From: Cladopsammia gracilis
Lineage: Eukaryota; Cnidaria; Anthozoa; Scleractinia; Dendrophylliidae
Length of the DNA: 64,000 nt
Reading direction: 5' to 3'
NCBI GenBank assembly: GCA_022457155.1
Contig: JAJGOT010000356.1
Coordinates: 310,001-374,000 of the forward strand
Shown here: piece by piece, positions 39,521 to 50,098 of the stretch
Position numbering within the stretch: position 1 is the first letter of the stretch
Layout: every line of letters begins with the position of its first letter
The notes under the pieces: model-generated
The model's input: only the letters and a program-made list of their open reading frames with translations
Told to the model about the DNA's origin: nothing
The model's database searches: none
Position numbers and translations under genes: made by a program

Positions 39521-40130
39521 AATGACGAAGTTTTTTGCAATATTAGATTTTACATGGGGACCGCATTCAGTTGACAGGTTCGCAAGTATAATGCTAAACT
39601 TGCTCGCTTTAATACTAGGTTGTATCAGCCTGGCGCTGAGGCAGAAGGGGGTTTGATAACAATTGGCTGGTGCCGCCAGTTTGTTTAGTTAATAAAGTCA
39701 TTGCTCATCTGAGAGCATGCAAAGTAGCGGGTACGCCTGTTGCACCAATGCGGAAATCGTCTTATTTCTGGATCCTTTTGTGTGCCGATGGTGTACACTG
39801 GAGCACGTTTGTCCAAAATTTGTTATTGCTCCCACAGTCCGATCGCTTATTTGAGAGAGGAAAAGCCAAAGACCGTTTATTTGGGACAAAAAGTTTGTCC
39901 TTCAGAGTTGTCGTTTTACGCGTTTATTTTCATGTCCCTGGTAGGGCACGATTGTCGTGCTTCTGTACAAAAGAAAGCGAAAGCTGTTTCATATGTTGTG
40001 AAATTGTTCAGGCTAAGTTTGAGGTCTTTGGAAATCCAATTCTGTAGACAAATGTACTGCCTTTGACACCTTTATAGGCGGGATCTATGGTCATCCCGGT
40101 TTTTTATGCAGAGCGCTATACCCGGCGTTA
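39521..40130 (+). pseudogene. 3' fragment of YR1 retroelement polyprotein
   Basis: The block TWGPHSVDRFAS, then NAKLARFNTRLYQPG, is the region that follows RNase H in DIRS/Ngaro-type elements. The frame 39670-40047 (PVCLVNKVIAHLRACKVAG, YFWILLCADGVHWSTF) continues it. The corresponding block in the second element is GPHTCDRFACSF at 43.6 kb. It fits as the continuation of the RNase H end at 14356. The recombinase domain was not found before Polinton 2 begins. Confidence 0.6.
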
Positions 40131-40344
40131 TGTCATGAGTCAGTGACGATTGTTATAGTCTTGTAATTTGAATTCAATTATTGTGATTTCAACAGCTGCA
40201 AATTGAATCGCATTCTTGTGCTCATACGTTTTGCATTTGTTTTAATTTTAGTTTTGAGTTGTGTCGATAAAGAATGTTCTAGTTGTCTATACTGCGTGTT
40301 TTTTTGTGTTCAATACTTAGTTGTTTCATTTGGCGGCGTAAGGC
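40131..40344. other. Short non-coding interval before Polinton 2
   Basis: No gene or repeat is seen. The six bases before the Polinton 2 terminus are TAAGGC; the matching right copy cannot be checked because that end is lost. Confidence 0.3.
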
Positions 40345-40855
40345 AGTAGATATAAAACAATGATTCTGCGCCAAAAGACAAAACCCCAAAGCCCCCTGCC
40401 CTAAGAAATTCCGAGAAAACTCAAAAACAACTTCCCCTACTGCTAAATTTACCGCTCAAAATCATAAAAAAATTAACTACCGCTAAATTTATCGTTAAAA
40501 TGTTATTTCAAAATGAAAATCAAATGAAAATAACATCATCTATCGTTTAAAAATTAGCGGGTCCCAGAAAACCACACAAAAGTGTCATTTTATTCCCCTG
40601 AAATTTAGCGGGTCTCAGAAAACCACATAAATGACACTTTTGTGTGTCATTTATTATCCCCCTGAAATTTAGCGCTGGTCTTTAATGCTGGCGCCTTGTT
40701 GTTAGCTTTGCGTTATTTGAATTCAGGGGTTTCACTGAGTCGGCTATGTTAGTTCTAAGGGGTTCGCTTGCTATGAGTTTTCTCGGAATTTCTTAGGGCA
40801 GGGCGCTTTGGGGTTTTATCTTTTGGCGCAGAATCATCGTTTTATATCTACTGCC
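40342..40855. repeat. Left terminal repeat of Polinton 2, palindromic
   Basis: The outer arm (from GGCAGTAGATATAAAACAAT) and the inner arm ending near 40855 are inverted copies of about 80 bp. The centre holds two or more copies of a TTTAGCGGGTC(T/C)CAGAAAACC block. The plan is the same as in Polinton 1 (palindromic unit of 400-500 bp at the terminus) although the sequence differs. Confidence 0.85.
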
Positions 40856-40867
40856 GATAAGGGAAGG

Positions 40868-41191
40868 CTAAGATAGTTTTTCCGCATCACTCAGCGGTAT
40901 CCATGAATTGAATTTGTCAGAATATCCTTTCCATTTAACGAACGCTTTCTTTTTCTTCTGGTCACGGCGAATAACCTTTTCAATGCGGAAAACATCCTGC
41001 GTAGTAGGCTGTAATTCTGCTTCATAAAACGATCCAGTTATTTGTTCTCCCAACAGATCGACTAACCTGTATGTCACGGGGTTTGAGTTCAATATTTCGT
41101 CAATCACAAATATCTCTTCTGTCCAGTTCGGCGTGAAACCTTTGTCGAATATCTTTCGCTTGTATTTTGATATTCTAACTCTGTCGCCAAC
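40868..41191 (-). pseudogene. Integrase C-terminus and chromodomain of Polinton 2, severed
   Basis: This is the 3' part of the PLA2-integrase gene: VGDRVRISKYKRKIFDKGF, then the chromodomain AFVKWKGYSDKFNSWIPLSD. It is cut from the rest by the retroelement 41192-46056. Reading upstream continues into that element's repeat. The split codon lies in the KFK/VGD junction, and joining flanks would leave no gap or duplication. Confidence 0.9.
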
Positions 41192-41369
41192 ATGTAATTT
41201 GTAATAATCGGTATTGACATAAATTAATATTTTGCCGACACGGAGCAGAGAACCGGGTACTAGTGTAGTGCGCAGGGGCTCACGGTTCGTGAGTTTGAAA
41301 AGTGTTCGTTGATAGATTTGTGTCATTCTACGGTCAGCCTCGCCGCCTATAGTACTGTTCAAACAAGTT
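41192..41369. repeat. Split direct repeat A1 of YR2
   Basis: 178 bp starting ATGTAATTTGTAATAATCGG and ending AAACAAGTT; recurs as A2 with only a few differences. Confidence 0.9.
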
Positions 41370-41980
41370 CAATGTTACCCCGATTTTTTGCTTTCCTCCC
41401 TGGCAATATGAATGAGGCTACAGCGGTACGACTACTAACACAGAACAACCAGGACCTTCTTGGTCAGTTTAAGACTCTGTTTAAAGATTCCAGTTTAGCT
41501 CTCAAGCGTTCACATGAGGATATGGCTGCCCAGCAGATGACATAAATCAAAAGAATCAAGCGCGGTTTCACTCCGCAATTCAACAAGAAGAGCAGCGAGG
41601 ACAAGTACAACGTCAATAAAGCGATTAAAGAAACCATGAAGGACGCAAAGGCCGCTCTGGAACGCAAAGACATGCAGAAATTAAAGGATGCCTTAGACAA
41701 AGGTTTGGCTCTCGTGCAAGAGCGTGAAAAATTCATCCTGCTTGCAGATAAGTCACCGTTTGGTTGGAAAACTGTCAATGAATACAAACATCATGATTTG
41801 GCCGACGACGAAGAAGACGAAAAGAAAATTTACAGAGCCGTAAGCATTTCACCGCGCGTTCATCCCACCGACGAAGAACCTTGCCGACGTCCATTCAGAC
41901 TAAATCTCCACAGATCGCAAGACAACAATCATCTAATTCTTCTCTCGCCCTAATCAACAACATTTAGTGCAAAGATCTGC
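41368..41980 (+). pseudogene. Gag-like protein of YR2
   Basis: The first frame (41368-41545) reads TQNNQDLLGQFKTLFKDSSL, matching the YR1 Gag-like frame. It stops and is continued in another frame (41636-41953) with KFILLADKSPFGWKTVNEYK; YR1 has a similar FGWATVHEYK. A broken zinc-knuckle-like CFACGKP follows at about 41989. Frame changes show it is inactive. Confidence 0.55.
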
Positions 41981-42439
41981 TACTGGTGTTTGCTTTGCGT
42001 GCGGAAAACCCCTGACTCTGTTCAGACATGGAGTTGGCGAGGATTGCTATCAGGAGGACTCTTGCCCATCATCTCTATACATATACATATATATATATAT
42101 TTTTTTGGACCCCGAAGTACAATGTGAATTTAAATCTGACCAGGAATTCGTGTCGGTCTAAGGGAGATTATATCGAGTAATTGAGTTCTGGAAGGGCATT
42201 AACGCGCCGAAGTTTATTATCGATGTTACTCCATTTGTATGCAAAATGCCGTTGCTCAGAAATTCCCACGTCTTTTACGGCCAGTAATAACGCGTTAGCT
42301 TTGAAGGATTCTAGTTCCGTTGAGAATGTCATAAACGAGCTCATTAGTCCACATTGTATTACTGAAGTTTACGAGCCACCTTTCACTATTGACTCTTTGT
42401 TTGTGTTAACGCAAAAATCTGTTTAACGCGTTTTATTTT

Positions 42440-43880
42440 AGATGTGCGTCACGACAAGAGAAAATTTTAGATGCGAAGACTTGAATGTTGCCTAAGAGAT
42501 TTAGAATCCGGGAGACTATATGTTCTCTTATGATCTTGTGGTCATCATCATGTTGAAGATCTTCGTTCATCGAAAGTTTTCTTTCTTTTTCTTGGACGTT
42601 TTCCGCCGGTCACGCTGGATATTTTATAAGTTTTCAGTTTTACCTATCGGTCTTAGTTTAGCGCCTTACCTGTTTACGGAATTGTTTAAGCCGTTAATTG
42701 AGAAATGGAGATCTGAAGCCGGGTAAATTGTTGCCTTCTTAGACGACGGTCTCGTCGCTGCTGTCGGTTACAACAACGCAAAGATTGCGAGCCTTCAGGT
42801 TCATGCCGATTTGCTTACCTCTGGTTTTCTTCCTAATGAAGCCAAATGTCTTGGGGCCCAACTTAGGTAATTTCTCGGCTCGGAACTGTCATCAGCACGC
42901 GCGGCCACGTCGGAAATTTACGCTACATATAGACAGACAGATAGATGTGTTACATATTGTTCCATATTGGTCGCTTCTTTTCGCGTCCCAGTTCGTAGGA
43001 TTGCGAGGGTTAGCGGGGAAAATTATTTCACTCGGCTACTGCGTGGGCAACGTCTCCCAGCTTATGACTAGAAATCTATTTGCTATGATCAACACTGCGT
43101 CGACATGGAACTCTTACGTTCACTTTTCCTCCCGAGAGTTTTGCTGAATTGATCTTAGGGAAAACCAACGTAGCGAGCCTTAACGGCATACCTATTTCGC
43201 CAGCCCGTCATAATTCCTCTTAGGTGATATATTCCGATGCATTGGCCTCATCTTGTGGAAGTTTTATAGTTTCGACGGCAAAATTTTTCATCAATACCCG
43301 TTCCGACTTCGAGAAAGCGCAAGGTTCCACGTTCAGAGAGTTGCTTGCCGTTTTTCCTGTCATTGAAAGTTTTCTAGGAGGCCAGGTCTACTGATAATCT
43401 AAAGGTCCGGCTTTACAACGGCCTGCAGTAGGCATCTTTCAGAGCTGTCTGTTCAACGTCGTTGACATCGACATGCAGTGGATACTATTAAGGGATCTAA
43501 ATACTATTGCAGGTGTTATATTCAAGTTTATTGATTATGTCGATTACACCATTGATGGCACGGTTTTCTATGCTCTCGACGGTTTAGCGGGTCCTCATAC
43601 CTGTGATAGGTTCGCATGTTCATTCTACGCTAACGTTAAATGTTTTCAATTCCAGATTCTACCAACCCGGTTCCAGCGGTGTATACGCCTTTGCCCAAAA
43701 TTGGTCCCATCGCGACAGCCGGCTGCGTCCTCCGGTTTACTTAACGTGCATAGTCTTCAGCCATACGAGATCTTGCAGTGCTAAGGGAGCTTTCAGCGTA
43801 CCATTTTGGAAGTCTGCCCATTTCTGGCCCATTCTGCGTTTAGATGGTTTTCCACTGGAGCACCTTCATGATTCACATTC
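42440..43880 (+). pseudogene. Reverse transcriptase/RNase H region of YR2
   Basis: The palm is at 42600-42760 (FSVLPIGLSLAPYLFTELF, then a stop, then IVAFLDDGLVAAVG with the FLDD active site). The post-RNase H block GPHTCDRFACSF is near 43595. Stops and frame changes are frequent. Same family as YR1 but not the same copy, judging by sequence differences. Confidence 0.6.
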
Positions 43881-44166
43881 ATGATTGGGGCATTCTATCT
43901 AATTTAATTTGCCTAATTTACTTATAGATGTCAAACCAGAAACTCTATTTTCGGTTGTAATCCCGTGACGGTCCCTTCATTAGCAATTCGTATTGACTTT
44001 AGTATCGCTCCTAGGTCGGGCTACGAGTTATCTAGTGAGAGCTTTCGTGTCCCAAGTGAATGCACAGAGATATGACTATTTTGCAGATTTCCTACTGAAC
44101 GTATTTCAACCAGAGTCAAGTTTCTAGGGGTATTTTTTTTTCCTAGATTGAATTGCCTGTTAGAGG

Positions 44167-44470
44167 TGTTATGCCCTAGATGGGCTAAATGGATGCCCTA
44201 GATGGGCTCAGCGTTATGCCCTTGAGGGGTTTACCGAATGCCCAAGATGGGCTCAGCGTTATGCCCTGGAGGGGCTTACCGAATGCCCAAGATGGGCTCA
44301 GCGTTATGAAATGCCCTAAATGGTTTTCAATGTTACACCCAAGAGGGGTTCAATGTTACGCCCTAGATGGGTTTTAATGTTACGCCCAAGAGGTTATGCC
44401 CGAGAGTGGCTTAGACAGGCTCAATGTTACGTCCAAGAGGGGCATGATGTTATGCCCTATAGGGGATCAT
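44167..44470 (+). repeat. Minisatellite inside YR2
   Basis: Ten or so imperfect units of ATGCCCTAGATGGGCTCAGC / TTACGCCCAAGAGGGG type lie between the RT and recombinase regions. The open frame across it (GLSVMPWRGLPNAQD repeats) is a by-product. Confidence 0.8.
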
Positions 44471-44619
44471 CCCTATTTTCTAAGAGGAGCTAAACGGGGT
44501 TTAAGTTTGGTATTATGCTTGTCGAATCAGTTAGAATAGCTTTCTGTTTTTTGATAGCAGGGTTGCGAGCGCAATTTAAATTCAGTTTTTTTTATTATTA
44601 TTATTTTCCGTACATTTTT

Positions 44620-45250
44620 CTTTATGAGTTCGTCTCTTGCATTATATGTGTTTCATGTTGTTCTTAGATATCTCCTCGTCCGCATTTTGGTCTGCAGGAA
44701 GCCCGGACAACGTACAAGTTATCCAGCTAAAACAGAATCTGAAATTCACCGTGCTTGCTTCGAAAGCCACTGGGTCATCGCAAATCTACCTTTAATAGAT
44801 GGCGAGACTTTGCTAAAGAGGTGTTGCGTATTCCTGATTTTCCGGTCAGACCTTTGGATCGTGCCCTGTATCTGCAACATCTGCTCGAGTCCACAAAGTC
44901 GGTGTCTGCATCAATTGTGCTTTCTACTATACGCTTTTAAGTGGGCGCATTAGCTGGCCAGAGTTGATTCTCCTTCAGTACACCCGACTGTCATTGCTGC
45001 AAAAGAAGGCGCTCTTCGACTTGCCAGCCAACCTACCACCAGGAGGAACGAGCCCCTCGAAGTTACTCGTCTCAAGCAACTTGCTGAAAAAACTGATTGG
45101 GACAATCTTCTGCAATTAAAAAGTCTAGTTATGTTTATTCTCACTTTTTCAGGTTTCCTTAGAAGCTCTGAGTTATGTCTTATTCGTAGCAGGGATGTCC
45201 AGTTTAGCTTTGCTCATAACTTAAACGCAGAAGGCCCGGATAGCTGAGAA
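44620..45250 (+). pseudogene. Tyrosine recombinase of YR2, decayed
   Basis: The N-terminal SAM-like part has FAKEVLRIPDFPVRPLDRAL and KSVSASIVLSTIRF. The catalytic domain starts with RLKQLAEKTDWDNLLQLKSL and FILTFSGFLRSSELCLIRSR, which holds the first catalytic Arg. The downstream H-x-x-R and Tyr were not found before B1, so the copy is truncated or mutated. This domain explains insertion without a target duplication. Confidence 0.6.
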
Positions 45251-45391
45251 TATCCACTGCCCGCAGTTAGCAGGTTAGCTAGTCGAGGCGAGCAGCTAAA
45301 ACATTTATGTTAAGGATTCACTGCCAAGCAGACTTGAAGTCTTGAACTCCTTGTCGCTCTGAGCTCTAGCCCTTTCTTTTGCTGTCTACTA

Positions 45392-45461
45392 TGGGCCTGG
45401 CTGACCAACGCGCCCATGCCTCAACCTTTGAGTGTGTTCGGTTGTGTAGTGAAGGCAAAAT
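45392..45461. repeat. Split direct repeat B1 of YR2
   Basis: 70 bp from TGGGCCTGGCTGACCAACGC to GTGAAGGCAAAAT; identical in B2, and directly adjacent to A2. Confidence 0.9.
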
Positions 45462-45639
45462 ATGTAATTTGTGATAATCGGTATTGACATAAATTAATAT
45501 TTTGCCGACACGGAGCAGAGAACCGGGTACTAGTGTAGTGCGCAGGGGCTCACGGTTCGTGAGTTTGAAAAGTGTTCGTTGATAGATTTGTGTCATTCTA
45601 CGGTCAGCCTCGCCGCCTCTAGTACTGTTCAAACAAGTT
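45462..45639. repeat. Split direct repeat A2 of YR2
   Basis: Second copy of the 178-bp A repeat. The spacer 45640-45986 that follows has no gene and an AT-rich TATTATAGTATAG run. Confidence 0.9.
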
Positions 45640-45986
45640 AACTTTCGTCTTAGTTGTTTATTGTAATACCTTAAGATTTGTTATCGGCAGTTTTAGCCGC
45701 ATTTTAGTCGTTCGTTTTTTAGTTAAAAACACCTTAAAACCCCAAAGGTAGCACCACTGCATAGGTCGGGGGTGCACGGTCCCTATTTTTTCCAACAGTT
45801 GGTTTTTTGGGGTTTACGTGTCCGGCTCTGGTGCGCTTAGAGTTATCGTTATATTATAGTTCTTCGTCAACAACAAAATGTATCGTGGGCCTGGCCGGCC
45901 AACCTAGAGTTAATGTAATATTATAGTATAGTATATTATAGTAATATTGTAATACGATAGTCCTTTGTCAATAATAAAATGTATCG

Positions 45987-46056
45987 TGGGCCTGGCTGAC
46001 CAACGCGCCCATGCCTCAACCTTTGAGTGTGTTCGGTTGTGTAGTGAAGGCAAAAT
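45987..46056. repeat. Split direct repeat B2 of YR2 (right end)
   Basis: 70-bp copy of B1; its last base abuts the interrupted integrase codon run (CTTGAATTTTGC on the plus strand). Confidence 0.9.
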
Positions 46057-46720
46057 CTTGAATTTTGCTGGGTTGCGTTTAGCATAAATCAGGTAAAAAT
46101 CTTTTTCTCATTTTTCTGTTTGCTCGCCTGTGCAGGACTCATCCGAATGCTCGAATGAAAACGACGATTATATTGATTCACTAACTTGTCAAGTTTGTCG
46201 AAATACACTGTATTATTGTTAGCGCTAAACATCTTAAAGGGTTTTTCCTTAATCGTCTTGTTCCAAAGTTCGGCAACAGATGATTTTTCTTCATTTTCCG
46301 TTGTATATAAAGTTATCCCATTCTTATCAAGCAGATCTTTCATTGTTCTGTTGAAAAACTCACTTCCATTATCAGTCCATAACATTTTCGGTTTTCGCTT
46401 CGCGCTAAATATGGATTTAAAGGCATCGGAAACCGTCTGTCCTTTTTTATCTTTCAAGGGTAGAATCCAACCATATTTTGAGTAAAAAACATCGATCACC
46501 ATCAGGAGATATTTGATTCCTTTATTCCACTTCGAATATTTCCCCATCTCGACTAAATCTGCCGCCCAGATGTTGTCAACTCCATAGGCAATGACTCTTC
46601 GTTTTGGAAAGCGCCGTATGATTGGTTTACGTAATTCATCGCTTAGGCTTCGAGCCCAATCTATAGTCGAAACCTTCTGCCGTTTTTTGATTTTGCTGCC
46701 CCGAGCCCAAGTTTTTGTTT
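46057..46720 (-). pseudogene. Integrase core of Polinton 2
   Basis: It carries AADLVEMGKYSKWNKG, MLWTDNGSEFFNRTM and then VAELWNKT in place of VVERWNR; the catalytic Glu is kept but the conserved Arg is lost. A small deletion with frame loss after NEKKIFT (about 46089) and a frame change against the PLA2 part at about 46712-46720 disable it. The frame is otherwise open upstream into the linker, showing that PLA2 and integrase were one protein in this lineage too. Confidence 0.85.
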
Positions 46721-47341
46721 TCCATCGATTATATTTCTAGCTAAAGCATGACCCCACTGTCTTTCATTCCATGGAATCGAGTCCAACACGGAAACCATCT
46801 TTCTATCTGCTTTGTTTTTACACTGACGCGGGTCGGCTTTCTTTGCGCAGACTGAATAATCCACATCATGCTGCATAGCAACTGCATCGGTTTTTCCCGT
46901 GGGTTGCTGATAAATTTCGAGGATTTCTCCAGTGTTTTCATCAAATCTAACTTGTTTATCGAGTGGGTTATAAGGGCCTGTATAGTTATGCCCTGGGAGG
47001 GTGAAACCTTTCTTTGGTCTTGGCAGTTTCTCAATTAATTTATGAACATCCAGCCCACTTCCATCTAAATCTTTCCGATCTGTTTTATATTTTCTGTTTG
47101 GCCTAATCGCCGTGCTTAATTGATCCATCATATCAGAAGCTGTCTTTGCAAGAAATGGTTTTGCTTTATCCAGCGCAAAATCCAATGCTTTCCTTTGAGT
47201 GTTTCGGTTTCTCAACAATTCACTGGCGCCATAACGGCCCATCTCAACTGTCTTTTTCCCTAACCAAGGCAAAGCATGAGCGACACCTGTTAATGCTAAT
47301 TCACCAATGCCCCCGCCACGCGGAGGCCGCGTCAGTTTCCC
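46661..47341 (-). pseudogene. PLA2 domain of the Polinton 2 fusion protein
   Basis: The -1 frame from the slippery site 47335-47341 is open to 46661 and has no ATG. It contains the helical lead (GIGELALTGVAHALPW), calcium loop YTGPYNPLD and catalytic QHDVDY, all conserved with Polinton 1. It leaves the integrase frame near its end (GRRFRL then stop) by a single indel. An upstream TAA lies just before the slippery site in this frame, so entry without frameshifting or splicing would lack a start codon. Confidence 0.85.
47309..47341 (-). promoter_or_regulatory. Conserved -1 frameshift signal, Polinton 2
   Basis: GGGAAAC (47335-47341) is in phase (GC G GGA AAC TGA) and is followed by a 7-nt spacer and the stem GCCTCCGC/GCGGGGGC with loop GTG (47309-47327). 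Compared with Polinton 1, two base pairs have changed on both sides and one has become G-U, so the structure is kept although the sequence is not. Confidence 0.8.
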
Positions 47342-47481
47342 GCCTTAACAAATCTTGTCTTTTTTATTCCACATGAGGCGCAATGGCAAAACCACATTGG
47401 TTTTCCATTTTTTGCAGTCATATAACCGGTTGGCTCCACGCAGCCAGTTTTTCGTTTCTCTTTAATGCAATATGTTTCCAT
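47332..47481 (-). CDS. Short zinc-ribbon protein (DUF5679-like), Polinton 2
   Basis: A 49-aa frame from the ATG at 47481 (ATTAAAAATGG) with YCIKEKRKTGC, KNGKPMWF and CHCASCGIKK. It ends KAGN at the slippery heptamer. It is the orthologue of 19435-19611 and lacks that copy's Ser/Arg/Ala insertion. It remains open while most neighbours are broken. Confidence 0.75.
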   Translation of the reverse strand: METYCIKEKRKTGCVEPTGYMTAKNGKPMWFCHCASCGIKKTRFVKAGN

Positions 47482-47483
47482 TT

Positions 47484-47942
47484 TTAATCGAAATATTCTT
47501 TTATGAATTTCTCATTGAACATGGTATCAGTTGGACTCAAAGGCTTCAGGATATCATAATAATCTTTTCCGAGTGACCATTGATGAAGGAAATAAAGGCA
47601 ATAATACCCGCAAAGGACACTCTTTATGTTTTGATACTGAGTTGTGTTCCAAAGTATTGGTTTCCCATCACTTGTACATTCTTGGGGATAACCCACCCCA
47701 AAACTATCGAAATACCATATAAATTTCCTATCATGTGAAGGAGCGAAGCGACCGGGAACGCAACAAACCCAATGAGTTCCTGCATTTTTCAGCGAATCAA
47801 GATTCAAGATGCATAGGCTATGTTTTCTGGGCATAAATTCATCCCTTGCATATATCCCTTTGAAATTTGGAATTCTAAGATATGTAATCCAGTTCAACAG
47901 ATCAATATTACTCAGCGGTTTGTTTTTGAATTCCGGCTTCAT
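47484..47942 (-). CDS. Adenain-like cysteine protease, Polinton 2
   Basis: The ATG at 47942 gives 152 aa with GTHWVCC, YFDSFG, QYQN and LCGYYC in order, so the catalytic His, Asp, Gln and Cys are all present. Compared with Polinton 1 it has an extra RFAPSHDR-like insertion after the His, encoded by a GAGCGAAGCGACC micro-repeat at about 47741-47753. The frame is open upstream into the pVI-like gene only because of a frame change there. Confidence 0.85.
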   Translation of the reverse strand: MKPEFKNKPLSNIDLLNWITYLRIPNFKGIYARDEFMPRKHSLCILNLDSLKNAGTHWVCCVPGRFAPSHDRKFIWYFDSFGVGYPQECTSDGKPILWNTTQYQNIKSVLCGYYCLYFLHQWSLGKDYYDILKPLSPTDTMFNEKFIKEYFD

Positions 47943-48779
47943 AATATTGCCCCCACTAGTGGTATGCTGTTGAATGGACTGTATGGCCCTAACAGAAGTC
48001 CTTTTCCCTGCCGACGCGGTCGCTTCGCTCCTTTTTTTGATTTTTTTCTGCCCATCCCAACAGTGTTTCGTCCCCAGTATCCAATAAATGGGGGTGGTGG
48101 TTCCCAAGGGGCCCCCAATCTTGGCGCGCCTTTTTCTTTTTGGCCGGCCCATGCGTGGTGCCCCGTGCCCTTTTCCTTTCCCAAACATGTTTTTAACCAT
48201 GTCAAGAGCCAGAGGAATACCAATACTTGCTAATATAGTACCCAATGCTCCACCTGATTGTTTTGGTGTTGGATTTATCACTAATCGGCCTCCCGATTGA
48301 AGGGCATTCAAAATCTCTTGTTTCTGTTTATTTGTCAGCAAATGTTTATTGTCAATCAGTTTCTGAATTTTATCTTGCGGGATGAGAAATCCCCCGGTTT
48401 GCCCGCTCCCACTTATCTTTTTAACGACCTGACTTGCTCCTTCACTCGCTAAACCAGCCAATGCTGATAAACCGATTGTTTTAGCCAGGGTGGGCCCTAA
48501 TGTTTTCACTAACGGAATAACAGCGGAAAATAAACTTCCACCTTGTCTCATCACTTTTCTTGTTTGTGTTTTAGATATTTTGATCTCAACTCCATTTCCA
48601 AGGGATGCCGCTTTGTTTTTTTTTTTAATTTGATTGGCGGACAGCATCAATTCATCATTTCCTCTTGTTTGATTTGAATTTAATCTAAGCGTGATAGGGC
48701 TGTTTGTTTTATATGCTCTTGCAAGCTTGTATTTTTGCCCTTCAGATAAATTTACTTTATATGGATGATATGTTGTCAT
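47939..48779 (-). pseudogene. pVI-like virion protein, Polinton 2, frameshifted
   Basis: Starting at the ATG 48779 (TTTAAAATGAC) it follows the Polinton 1 homologue through GGFLIPQDKIQKLIDNKHLL to MVKNMFGKGKG. It then loses frame near 48190; the conserved end (PPPFIGYWGRN, GLLLGPYSPFNSIP) is found in another frame (47939-48223). A CGGTCGCTTCGCTCC micro-repeat near 48020 adds residues before GLLLG. Confidence 0.8.
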
Positions 48780-48806
48780 TTTAAATGATAACATATGTTT
48801 TTTAAA

Positions 48807-50092
48807 TTATACAATAACCAATTCATTTCCAATTTTATCAATTTTCACTTCTTCTTCATAGAGAACTGTCGCATGTACCTTAAAGTTAGCAGCTGCATCT
48901 GCGTTCAATCTATATCTGAATATCAGTTGTTTGGGATCTCTTGTTGGTTTTTCAGTTTGATAAGTCAGATCGAAATAAATCAATCCATAAAGAGAATTGA
49001 AATTGGCCAGATTCAATTGTGTTCCAGTGTTATAGTCATTTTTCCGCATTGCATAAGCCATGACATCCTGGAATATTCTTACTTTGCTTTCACTGTCATA
49101 CTCTGTTTCCGGGTAAAAAACCCATTGCCATACTCCAAACGGCAGTTCAACAAGGATGAGTTATTATCTGCCTCATTCAACTTGAAAGTGTCCATAGGAT
49201 AAGGGCTATCTTCTGCAACGTCATCATTGGGTGGGGCATCTCTTTTCAAATAAATGAAAATATGCTTCACATTGTCAATACTAGGATTTATTTGGAAAAA
49301 TCCTGATGATCGTGCAGGAGATGATTCTGCATACATCTCCCTTAAATATTTCCATTGTGTTTCTTTCAGGAATGAACTGACAAATTTGTCATAAAGAGAA
49401 TCTTTGGGTGTAAGTCTTGGTACCCAAAGCAAAAACCTATTCACAACAACTCTTCCAGCATCAGTGCCATTAGCCATATGAATTAATTCTCAATCATCTT
49501 GAAGCCTAATCTCGAATTGCAGCTGCATAGGCACAAGCATCTTATCTTCAAGTTCTTCGAAAAAGGAAAAACGATTCAAAGGAACAATCGCATTAATGTT
49601 TTTAGCGCCACCGTTTCCATTGTTTTGCACTGCTTGAGATTGTATTCTGCGAGCTTCAAATCCTGTATTAGTATTAGCTGTTGTTGCATCAGTATCCAAA
49701 TACCAGAAACTGTTCTTGGCTACTGATCTGCTGAAGTCATCGGAGTATTCCAACAAATTTTTAGTGAAAGTAACTTTATGCAGATTATCAGTTTCATAAA
49801 CAATCTTTCCTGCAGAACCAATCTTCAGGTGTTTAATCAGGGAATGAGCACCATTTATAACGGTTATTCTATCAGCTGCCGCATATCCAGAACCGTCTGC
49901 TTCTTTCTGAAGTTGAAATTGTACTTCAAAATAAGCATTGTACCAATCATAGAATGCCGATCTATCATTAATTGTGAATTTATAATCATTTTTCTTTTGA
50001 TGTTCTCCATTACCTGGAGCTCTGATTACACTATCCAGCTGGAAGCGCACTAATTCATTTCTCTGAAGATATTCACTCGATCGAAAAGCCAT
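48807..50092 (-). pseudogene. Major capsid protein, Polinton 2, broken
   Basis: Three frames cover the protein: 49490-50092 (start in AATATAAAATGGC), 49079-49477 and 48807-49061. A stop follows FEIRLQDD, and frame is lost again after YGNGFF, where Polinton 1 has YGNGVFYPE. Residue similarity to 21279-22559 is high throughout. Confidence 0.9.
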
Positions 50093-50098
50093 TTTATA

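Larger units (their letters stand above)
41192..46056 (+). mobile_element. Tyrosine-recombinase retrotransposon with split direct repeats (YR2)
   Basis: The order is A1 (41192-41369), coding region, B1 (45392-45461), A2 (45462-45639), spacer, B2 (45987-46056): the A1-ORF-B1A2B2 layout of Ngaro/PAT-type elements. A copies are 178 bp and B copies 70 bp, nearly identical. It sits in the Polinton 2 integrase gene with no target duplication and no loss, as expected for tyrosine-recombinase insertion. Coding parts are Gag-like, RT/RNase H and recombinase, all decayed. Confidence 0.9.
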
